In this document: positions 45,177 through 54,073 of the stretch, piece by piece | How the letters are laid out: the number at the start of each line of letters is the position of its first letter | How positions within the stretch are numbered: the first letter of the stretch is position 1 | The notes under the pieces: model-generated | Told to the model about the DNA's origin: nothing | The model's input: only the letters and a program-made list of their open reading frames with translations | The model's database searches: none | Position numbers and translations under genes: made by a program | Source: Emmonsiellopsis sp. PD_33 | Taxonomy: Eukaryota; Ascomycota; Eurotiomycetes; Onygenales; Ajellomycetaceae | Reading direction: 5' to 3' | DNA: 54,073 bases | NCBI GenBank assembly: GCA_032988165.1 | Contig: JANTQF010000207.1 | Location: 7,032-61,104 of the forward strand

Positions 45177-45721
45177 TCACACATACCATCTCCCATCCCC
45201 ATTCCCGCCCTCCCCAATCACCACATCATTCGCACTCATCATCCGCACCTTCATCTTCCCCGCATGCTCCCCTTCCGTCTCAAACGTCCAATGCTCAATC
45301 CCATAGCACCGCTTCCACTTCAACCCATCGTCCCGATCCTGGTACTCATACCAGAATTCCACGGCGATCTTGTTTCCAGCGAAGGTAAATAACTCCTTGC
45401 GCAGCTGGTAATTGATCTCTTTTGCAAATTTGGCAGTCAGGAAGTCCTCGATGGCGGCCGTGCCAGTGAAGAATTTGTCGCGGTTTCGCCATGTGCTGGT
45501 TGGCGTGTATGCTTTGGCGATGCGGGCTGGGTCTCTGGTGATGGGTTAGTGAAGAAAAAGCTTTTTTCTGTGTAACTATGGACTATAATACAGTATGGAC
45601 TATAATACAGTGCCAGGCACCTCGGGGCTTTTTTTACCTACTTTGTATTCCATAAATCTTGGGCTGCCTGGACCTTCTGTCTGGCGGTTTCTTCGGTGTA
45701 GGGAGGCAGAAGGTTGGTCAT
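45177..45721 (-). CDS. DUF1348 / NTF2-like (SnoaL-fold) small protein
   Basis: Exons: complement of 45642-45721 and 45177-45534, phase correct, 145 aa, the normal length of the family. Sequence: MTNLLPPYTEETARQKVQAA, then KDPARIAKAYTPTSTWRNRDKF, FLTAKFAKEINYQLRKELF, the characteristic VEFWYEYQDRDDGLKWKRCYG and HWTFETEG, ending in DGRWYV. The fold is a cone-shaped NTF2-like barrel. Bacterial and fungal members are widespread but without an assigned reaction. It is convergent with the MFS gene; 200 bp separate the stop codons. The intron contains a 17-bp perfect tandem duplication. Confidence 0.88.
45577..45610 (+). repeat. 17-bp perfect tandem duplication in the DUF1348 intron
   Basis: TATGGACTATAATACAG at 45577-45593 and again at 45594-45610. 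Confidence 0.9.
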
Positions 45722-45979
45722 GATGATGTCTTGAGTGGTGTTTTGGCCTTTTCAAGACTTGATATGTGACTTTGATATTGGAATTATGAAATGTGTCCTC
45801 CTTGATAGCTTCGTGTAGAATTTTGTTAGTAGTATTTATAGTTACTACTTTTTGGTCCTCTGCGTCATACTACTACCCTTCTCGACCGAGATGACCGTCC
45901 GCCCGTGGGTTAATTAATTAGTTACTGTTGGCCGTAGGCCGCCCTATTCCCAATCTAGCTAGCATGCACATGATCACAT
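45722..45979. promoter_or_regulatory. Promoter side of the DUF1348 gene, last normal-GC DNA
   Basis: Contains the last CpG dinucleotides I saw in the window (around 45885-45940, for example CCGTCCGCCCG). Everything to the right is the AT-rich block. Confidence 0.4.
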
Positions 45980-46309
45980 AGGATAGATAGATTCTCACCT
46001 CCAAGATCAATTCAAGAGTCTTCAACCTTCCCACAGGTTATGACCCAGTATAATGTTTTTCAAAGGAAAATGCTGCATCAACATCTGGGAGGTTCACAAA
46101 CATCTATAGATAGTATTACTGTAAATCACACAGGAAATCCATCTGATTCACATTATTTCACATAATTTGCCCATTTATTTTGATATTCAATATTAGATTT
46201 AAAACATCTCATTGAGTTATTTATTCTCAATGCATTTTTCTCAACATTCAACTGGCCCTATACTACTATAATGAGTAGTAGCTATAGCCTCTAAACATTA
46301 CTCTTAGAG

Positions 46310-46800
46310 AGCAATCTCTATGTCATTAAACTTTCCTGATTCATGTTACCTCAATCTGCCAAATCCAGAGGAAAAATGCTCACTCAGGAGGATGATAATA
46401 ACCTCTATGAGAACACAGAGAATCTATTAAAATCAACTGATATGAATGAGACTGAAAATGTTCTTTAGTAGGAATGTTTATCTTACTCAAATCATTATGT
46501 ATTGAATGATAGTTTTAGATGTTATTATAACACTAATTATCCTACATTTAATAGATTTAAAATTGATATTAATATAACTATATTTAAACATTTAATTCAA
46601 AATCAAATTGCATATTCTGAATGTAAATGCTCTGCAGCTAGAGAATACAAGCATGAATATTCTAAAAATTATTAATAAAATTATAATCAGTTTAAAATTT
46701 ATGATTATTCTAAATTTCAATGTTCATCTATCATTTCAAGCCTCAGTAAGTTTAATGTTGTTGGTGGAGATCCAGATAAATCAGTCATAATAATTTAGAG
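46310..46800 (+). other. Decayed coding-like segment upstream of the copia Gag
   Basis: Fragments MLTQEDDNNLYENTENLLKS and CKCSAAREYKHEYSKNY read on the plus strand with stops between. They may belong to another element; I do not recognise them. Confidence 0.3.
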
Positions 46801-46849
46801 TGCTATAATAGTAATGATATAAACTTTTTTAAATGCTAGTCATTAATTT

Positions 46850-47760
46850 ACATCTTTACCTATCATAAATTTCATAAAGGAGGAACTTCATGAATTTCAA
46901 AAGGAAATTAAATTTACCCTTAACATCAAGTCTGTCATCACATTTGATGAATCCAACTATGAAAATTAGAGAGTTAGTATTTTGAATGACACTGAGGTGA
47001 TCAGTGGATCTAATATCTTATTAAAGAATCAATACTAACCCTCAGTAGGTAGTCACCTGGATAGGAAGAAATGATATATACATTTAAAGATATTATATTA
47101 TTAGATGCTCTCTAGTCTCATTGATAACATTTATATCACTATAGGTAGTTTGGAAGCAGATAATGTTACAGCTCTTTAGAAGAAAATTAACATTAAATAT
47201 ATAATCTCTCTTATAAAAGAATGTATAAATATTATCAGAGAGTTAATTTATCTTAAGGTTAAGAATTCTAAATATCTTTCCTATTAGTACTGTTTTCACT
47301 ATCTTATTACTTACTACTATAAATTATATAATAATCTGAAAGACATCTACTATGACCTCTTCCTCCTGGGACTCAAGAATTTCCAGAAAGTCTTTATCAA
47401 AACTCATCTAAATAAGTTCTTCTCCACTGGTCAGAATGTGATTAACAATATTAATATTAATAATTTAATGAAGTAGTTGATGAATCACTCTACTAAAGAT
47501 TTAAAGCTGAAAAATTCAAATAACCTTAGTGTGAACTTCATAAATTTAAATTCCAATATAAATATAAACTCTAAAGAAGATCTAATAAAGACCTGCACCC
47601 ACTACAAGAAGAATGGTTATAAGAAGAAGAATTGCTTTGAACTTAACCTAGATAAACTAGCTGAATATAGGAAAGCTGCAAAGGCTAGATAGAATAAGAA
47701 AAAAAAAGATAAGGCTAAAAGCTCTAATACTCTAAAAAAGGAAGATGAGAAGAAGGATCT
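46850..47760 (+). mobile_element. Ty1/copia-type retrotransposon Gag remnant
   Basis: Plus strand, interrupted by stops. ITFDESNYENxRVSILND (46935-46990, x = TAG where Trp is usual) is the copia Gag N-terminal motif. Next come ADNVTALxKKINIKYI and, at 47590-47640, a decayed CCHC zinc knuckle read as CTHYKKNGYKKKNCFEL: the second Cys and the His of the C-x2-C-x4-H-x4-C pattern have both become Tyr, one transition each. A Lys/Ala-rich tail follows. No integrase or reverse transcriptase is found after it, so the element is truncated. Confidence 0.75.
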
Positions 47761-48029
47761 TATGAAAAATCAATCTAGCACAATAAATACTATAATTACA
47801 TGTGTGGAGTATGATAGATCTTATTCTACATCTACATTAAATAATATTATTTTATAATTTTAATATTTTGATATCTGCATCTTATTCAACATGATGAGTA
47901 AGTGCCAATTCTTTTTATTTATTTATATATTTAATAGTGATCTCATGATTAATACTACTATAAATAATAAGAGACACATTAAGGAGATAAATAGTATTAT
48001 TTTAAATATTAATAGTAGAGATATATAAT

Positions 48030-48480
48030 AAGAACACTGTGCATCATTGTGAAGGGCTATGCTCTTATACTCTATATCTATAGCTCACCCAAACTTTACC
48101 TGATCTCTGACTGCCCAATTAGACACCTCTGACTGGGCCTTTATATAAATGTTTATCCACTCTGACCTTATGTAATTCCCTTCTATTTATATTGCACAAT
48201 CTTGTGATTTCTTTTCCTTTTTCCTTCCTCTCTCTAGCAATTATAATCTTGATTCTAGTGTATAGCTTGCATGATCCACTTATTGGAGTGTGTCTATTAC
48301 ATTTTGTAATTACTTGCTTGATCCCTTCTTAGAGATCCTCATTATATTTACCCTCTAAATGTAATTTGCACATATAGTAGATTCTTTCAAATATAACCTG
48401 TGTATATAGTAAACTCTTCTGAAATCCAAAATACAACTCACCTAGCTCAGCTCCACTGGATAACATGTCAGTGAAAGACC
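48030..48480 (+). repeat. LTR-like/leader sequence before a second Gag remnant
   Basis: Contains a TATA box (TTTATATAAAT, 48140-48150), a pyrimidine tract (48197-48236) and lies directly in front of a Gag-like reading frame, as an LTR plus leader would. No second LTR copy is present in the window to prove it. Confidence 0.4.
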
Positions 48481-48499
48481 CCAAAGCCCTGATAATCCA

Positions 48500-49425
48500 T
48501 ATTAATATCTTATGAGATTTTCCTCTAAACTTTCTAAATCCTCCAAACTTTCTGAATCCTCTAAACTCTCTAAATTCAAATAATCTTTTAAATCCATTAT
48601 GAATATAGACTCTCTACATGAAGACAGCACTCCTTCTCAGGACTTTAATACTAAATTTCAAAACTTTATTTAATAGCTTGCAAATAAGATCAACCTCATT
48701 ACTAAATAAAATCATATACTCATATCAACTTTAGCTCCTGTCCTGACTCCTACTCACCTGACTGCTCCTTTTGAGGACTTTTCAAGATGCCCAAAAGAAA
48801 GACTTGCCACCCTTGAGAAATTTATAGGTGAATAAGTCTCTAAATACCCTGCCTGGCACCTCAGTGTGGAGGCTAAAATTACTTTGAATGGCCTTGCAAT
48901 TGGATCTCTCACTGACCAGGCCTGATACATCTATACCTAACTCTCTGGCACTACTATCATCTGATTCCACTCTTAGATGAAGGCCAATATCAAACTCATT
49001 TCTATAATCCTCAATATTATTCTTAACCAGCTTGACATCCTTTTCTCTGACCCTTTAGTGACCCAGAAGATCCTAATCTAACTACATAGTATTCATCAGA
49101 AAACTAATTCACTCTCTACCTTTCTTTTAAGATTCAATTAGAAGATTCTGGAAGTCAGCAGCCAGCTATGAGATAACATTATCAAGAAGGCCCTACTTAA
49201 GAAGGCCATCAAGTTCAAACTTCTATAGCAGACTGTCACCTCCATTGAACCCTCTATATATCTCAAATATTATATAAAGCTCTGTGGCATAGAGAATAAC
49301 CTATCCAAGATTAAGACCATTCAGGGCTAAATCCATGATAGTATCCCTACTACCTCTAGGGAGGCCTTCCTCAAGATCTCTCTGCTGAAGGATCTAAATG
49401 CTATGAACTGGATGCCTACAAGGTA
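48500..49425 (+). mobile_element. Second retrotransposon Gag remnant, truncated
   Basis: One plus-strand frame with stops reads MNIDSLHEDSTPSQDF, then YPAWHLSVEAKITLNGLAIG, SLTDQAxYIYTxLSGT, FHSxMKANIKLISIILN, FSDPLVTQKIL, ALLKKAIKFKLL and STPTTSREAFL-type text, ending AMNWMPTR at 49424. This is a retrotransposon Gag (probably Ty3/gypsy class) that stops just where the zinc knuckle would follow. Upstream, 48520-48590 encodes a degenerate SKLSxSSKLSxS repeat. Each stop is one transition from a sense codon (Arg, Gln or Trp). Confidence 0.65.
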
Positions 49426-49919
49426 ATATTGTCTTTTTTTAGGTTCAGGTTGAAAAACTGCCTCAGGTGCCCACCCAAATAGGTTCACAGGTTGAGTGTG
49501 TTTAGCTAAACCTAAAAAGTTGGGTTAGTAGGTTAGAATAGGGCAACCCATTTGACCTACTACAGGTCACCTTAAAGGGCTAGTGCAGATTCAATCACTA
49601 AATTTACCCAAAATGGATATTTATACCTGCATATTTTAGAAGGTATATGCATAATTTTGCAGAACATGTCATGCAATATAGATATATATTAAATTTAGTA
49701 AAATATTCATATAAATGAAGATGTATAAAATCAACATAAGTTCAATTTTAATTATTTAGGAGATAACTGAAAACACTACATATAAGATAACTAAAAATAC
49801 TATGTAGGAGATAACTGAAAATAATAAGTCTATTTACATCTATTTGTTTCACCTCTAGTTGTAACACCAACTTGCCTGCTTTTATGTAGATGGGTACTCT
49901 GAACCTTCAACACACACAT

Positions 49920-51420
49920 TGATCTTCCCAGTTAAAGAGTCCTAATAACCTGGTCAAAGAATAGCCCTTTTGATTTTCAACTTACTTATAGATTTTGAAA
50001 ATATTATAACCCTCATCATCTAAATGTTCATCTAACTTATGGAAATCCTCATCTGAAGACTCATGTAATACTAAATTTTAATCTGGTGAATTATATAAAT
50101 CAGATCCTCATTAAGCTAACTTTTTCTCCTCCATCTAGTTATGTTTGACTGGGGCCATGAAGACAGGTCCATCCATATCATATTAGCTGAGCCATTAAAT
50201 ATAGAAGGAAAGATTAATATTATTAGAGATTCATAGAAACTTAAGTGCCTCCTTGCCAACCTAATGGATTGCATTCATTATAGTAGTATAATCCCTGAAA
50301 GCTCCTCTATAGCCCATTTTCTCTCTTAAGTCATGAAACTTTAGGAACATATCACACTGTTTTCCAATCATTACCCTAAGAGACTGGCTGAAGTCACAGA
50401 AGCAGTCTGATGAACTCATATAGAGAGAATTGGAAATGTAAGTTAAGTATGAAGATTTAATATTATTATGAATAATATAAGGAACTAAATTATAGATCAG
50501 TATCATCAGTAAATAAACATCATATATAAAGAGAAATATACTTTTATGTCTGTGAATACAGTTCTTCAGACCTTGAATGTATTTACTCTGCTCAAATAGA
50601 GCAAATATGAGAATAATATTCAATTCAGTAATCTAATAGTAGTAGAATAGAATCTCTCATTTAATCATATAAGTTTTGTAATTAAAATCACAGCTATATT
50701 CTATACTCTCATTAGCAAGTAATATAATGTGATAAGCACATGAAGTAGTACCTTTAATATCTGCCTTTCACATGAAATTGAAGAGTTGATGATGAAATCA
50801 GTCCTCATCAGTAATGTAATCTCTGTGCTGAGATGATGAATCAGGCAGGTTTCTCCTATTAATAGTAATAGTCATAGGATGGGGGGAGGACTCCATGTCC
50901 ACAGTGATAGACAGGGTTGAAAGGCAGGCTTGAAAGATAGGGTTTAGAAACAGCATTGAGGGATGAACTCAAAAGACATTGATATCCTAAGATATTGGAG
51001 AAAGACTGTTGTTATTTAACTATAGTGGCTGGATGCTTGCTGAGATTCCAATTCAGATAGAGGAAGACTGGGCAGACAAGCATCACAATGTAGTATTATA
51101 TTTAAAGGTTGAATTATATGAGATCACCATAATAAACTAAGGTTCATTGTGATATATGCAAGTCACAATCAAAAAGCAGACTTTATCATACTATTATTAG
51201 TTATACTCAGGCCTCACCCTCTAAGTCACATTGCAGGGTGTTACTTTATCTACTTCATAAAGCAGGCAAGAAAGTATTAACTTCTATAAATCACAATGAT
51301 TACTAAAGATTCTAATCAATGAATTCAATCTAGATTCAAACTAATAAAGACACTAGTTATAACTACTAAGAAAAAACTGAATCTGAGACATCAGATATTA
51401 ACTTATAATATATAATCATC
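49920..51420 (-). repeat. Tandem AT-rich repeat, copy A (unidentified family)
   Basis: Related to copy B at 51420-52740 with an offset of about 1.43-1.51 kb. The minus strand retains EDWFHHQLFNFMWKADIKGTT, IEYSCDFNYKTYMIK and a long cleaner stretch (50261-50623). Family unknown; the fragments look like part of a transposon protein with a metal-binding Cys cluster. Confidence 0.65.
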
Positions 51421-52740
51421 CCCTCATCCTTAATCTTCTCAACATATTTATTTTTAGCTCTGAATAAGAAATAGCCTTACCTATATTCATCTTAATTATA
51501 TGTTCTTGAAGAATACTATGACTCATCATCTAATAGCTTGCCTGATTCTTGAAACTCTTCATCTGAAGACTCATTCAAGATCAGAATATGAGTCATAACT
51601 GAAGATGCTAATTGAACTAGCTGTTATTCCTTCTTTTATTACTTTACTTTATCCCATGCATCTGAGGTGATGATTATCATGACCTTCACATTATATTAAC
51701 CTGGGTATTTAATGTAAAATGGGAGGTTCACCTCATTATTAGCTCATAAGAACTTGACTGCCTCCTTGCCCACCTGACAAATACAATTCATGGCTGTGGA
51801 AGTATCCTTGAAGAAGTTATAATCCATTATTCTTTACCTTATCTTATGAAATCATAGAAATGCATATTAGCCATCAATAATCTAACCTAGATCATAGAAG
51901 AACTGGTAAAAGTAGAAAACTGAAGCACAGAAATACTATCAAGGCTTTAAAAAGGATGTGTTTTATTTACATTAATACTCTATATTATTTATTAATTAGT
52001 AATATCAGTAAATAATAAGGGTTAATGTAGATAAATATATACTTATACACATTAATTACTTGCTCTAGTTCTTGTGTGTATTTTGCTTGGTGGTGCAAAG
52101 TAAAGGTAAGCATGATGTTGAGCTCCATTAACTGATAGTATTAATATAGAATCTCCTATTTAATCATGCAAGCTCTGCAATTAGAACCACAGCTATATTC
52201 TATTCTTATATTAGTAAGTAAGATCAAACCAGATATATATATAGTAGTACCTTTCATATCTGCATTTCTCATGCCATTAAAGGCCTGATAGTGGAACCAC
52301 TCCTCTTCAATACACTTGCATTGGCTAAGTGGGGTGTCTGAGGTTTCCATGCTAACAGAGGGTCTAAAAGTGCAAGGTAGGTACTACCTGTTGATGAAGA
52401 AGAGAGAAGAATGAAGAATGAATAATTTCAGACTAAGAAGGAAATAATATCATTATTTAACCTCAGCAGGTAGATAAATGGAATTTCAGTTCAGACTGAG
52501 AAGGACTAGGCAAATAAGCATTATAATGTAGAAGCCTTTTCACAGAGAGAGTTATATAAGATCATCATAATGAATCAGGATTCATTGTGTAGCATGCAAG
52601 TCATACTCATAAAGCAGCCTTTATAATAATATAATTAATGATAATGATTAATCATTCATGATCTTCTATCAATCAATAAAAGCCTGGAAAATTCCAACTA
52701 ATGAATTGAACTTAAGTTCAAATAAATAAAGAATGATTAT
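51420..52740 (-). repeat. Tandem AT-rich repeat, copy B (unidentified family)
   Basis: Direct repeat of copy A. The minus strand retains EEWFHYQAFNGMRNADMKGTT and IEYSCGSNCRACMIK (52156-52350), then an acidic segment NESSDEEFQESGKLLDDES (51520-51580) whose counterpart in A is HESSDEDFHKLDEHLDDEG. Cys residues kept in B are Tyr or Phe in A. Confidence 0.65.
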
Positions 52741-54073
52741 GTATGAGACTCAGTGTTTTCCATGCTAATGCAAATAACTTGAAATAAGGGAAGAAGGATT
52801 TAGAGATAACAAGTAACATCTATTGACATTATCATTGAATGGGAGTATATCAATTATCAAAGACAAAAGATATGAGGTAGATGACAATATTATTTGACAA
52901 GCTACATTATAGATATAGATGTTCTTATACTAGAGTAATTTATATTAAGAATTACACTCTATATAAAGAAGGTGGGGATATTAGTGGTAATAAATAATAG
53001 TCAGCACTACTTAGGGATATATATATATATATCTATCACCACAATTCAATCCAAATGCAACAATGAGAGAGACAAACCAATATCTGAATACAAATCCAAG
53101 TTGAACAGGAATAAACCTAGGTTCAATCATGAAACTTATCAAAAAAGAAAGATGCTATAAATAAATCAGTTGGATTCTATATACTGTAAGAGAGGTGTTA
53201 ATAATAAGGTAACTATAATAATTTATAGATAGTATTTACCTGTTTTATTATCTTCTCAATCATTATAACAGCAGTTTCTAGAGTGAACCACATCATGAAC
53301 TGAACCATACTGAGTATTCTAATCTTATATAAGGGCAGTCTATCTTCCTCCCTACTGTTTTTTTCCTTCCTTAGTAACTATACTTATTCAGATCCTCTAA
53401 CTTTCATTTTTTTTTATTTCACAGTTTTCCAGATTGCACTATGTTGAATTCAACATCCTCTACTTTTTAATAAGTTTAAATTGAACTTAGATTCAATCTA
53501 TATATACACTTCAAATTGCATATATAAATATGTATACTTATTAACCTCAGTAATGTTAATATATTTAATTCTAATATATATTTACAATGATAAATCTACC
53601 AGGTAAAGATCCTTCTGACCCAGTAGAAGATGAAATTCTATTTGAGGTAAATAAATATAAGTACTATATTAATCATGTGTTAATAAGCATCATCATGGTG
53701 GACATTCAGGGCTTCAATACTGAATGACTATATAGAGCCTACAATTAAGATCTCAGAGAGGATCATATGGATAAACTTATTTCATCATTTAAAATAAAGA
53801 GTGTCAAGTGGTATAAAATCAACACACACATGAAAATAACCTTACTACACTCAGACTTTGAATTTTACTGTAAGGTATATGAGTAAGAACATAAAGATGA
53901 TCCTTAATATAAGTGTACTGTTATAAATCTGCAGAACTTTAGCCTTCAAGACATTAATGAACTTGTGGTCTTTAATATTAACTAAGAAATCAACTCTACT
54001 TCTCCTATCCTCAAGGCAGGGCAGTACAAACATGCTACACTGATTGAGTACAATTAGGGACTATCTAGTAAAG
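52741..54073. other. AT-rich sequence to the window end, no identifiable gene
   Basis: Includes an AT dinucleotide run (53008-53022) and, at 53320-53420, a TATA/pyrimidine pattern like that of 48140-48236, suggesting another LTR or leader. Reading frames from 53590 (MINLPGKDPSDPVEDEILFE) are coding-like but unrecognised and quickly hit stops. Confidence 0.35.

Larger units (their letters stand above)
45980..54073. other. AT-rich, CpG-free block of decayed retroelements
   Basis: Over 8 kb of AT-rich sequence with no CpG found on reading, stop codons in every long frame, and only transposon remnants recognisable. It is bounded sharply on the left at about 45.97 kb and runs off the window, so it may be subtelomeric, pericentromeric or an internal heterochromatic island. 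No host gene is recognised inside it. Confidence 0.8.

Noticed and set aside
49500..49560. GGTTAG-like pieces resembling telomere repeats
   Set aside because: Only two imperfect units; fungal telomeres need long TTAGGG arrays.

Overview
The window is nuclear DNA of a filamentous ascomycete, most likely Eurotiomycetes (Aspergillus/Penicillium-like). The genes carry short introns (about 40-90 bp, GT...AG). A protein of the AcrB ubiquitin-network family, known from Aspergillus nidulans, is present. Normal-GC gene islands alternate with AT-rich blocks of decayed transposons in which CpG is almost absent, the mark of a RIP-like/CpG-directed mutation process. I cannot name the species.

Layout. 0.2-5.1 kb: methylmalonate-semialdehyde dehydrogenase and calnexin, both on the minus strand. 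5.7-8.2 kb: a small MITE-like element (3-bp target duplication) next to a dead Fot1/pogo-type transposon (TA duplication, ~105-bp inverted ends). 8.4-19.2 kb: core genes - methylthioribulose-1-phosphate dehydratase (methionine salvage), retromer subunit Vps5, mitoribosomal protein bL31m, a flavin-reductase-like protein and AcrB. 19.2-23.8 kb: a 4.6-kb stretch of ordinary base composition with no recognisable gene. 23.8-28.2 kb: a hotdog thioesterase-like gene (9-nt micro-exon, reading frame one base short), an ETFRF1/LYRM5-like LYR protein and a SAM methyltransferase.

29.7-37.1 kb is an accessory island. It holds a NACHT (NLR/STAND) pseudogene split by a ~2.9-kb Mutator-like element with ~150-bp inverted ends and an 8-9-bp target duplication, followed by an F-box/ankyrin gene broken by a frameshift. 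37.6-38.1 kb has an unrecognised ORF pair. 38.8-45.7 kb returns to ordinary genes: the Ccr4 deadenylase, a DHA2-type MFS transporter and a DUF1348/NTF2-like protein.

From about 46.0 kb to the end the sequence is AT-rich and I saw no CpG in it. It contains a copia-type Gag remnant with a decayed zinc knuckle, a second retrotransposon Gag remnant behind an LTR-like leader, and two diverged tandem copies of a ~1.45-1.5-kb repeat family that I cannot name.

The core genes do not form one pathway; several are mitochondrial (MMSDH, bL31m, probably the flavin-reductase-like, thioesterase and LYR proteins). The most informative parts are the transposon-NLR interplay, the mutation spectrum readable from left/right inverted repeats of the same element, and the unidentified tandem repeat family. 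I did not find a convincing new biological system. All exon boundaries were placed by eye from splice consensus and reading-frame continuity, and family assignments rest on remembered motifs, not on searches.
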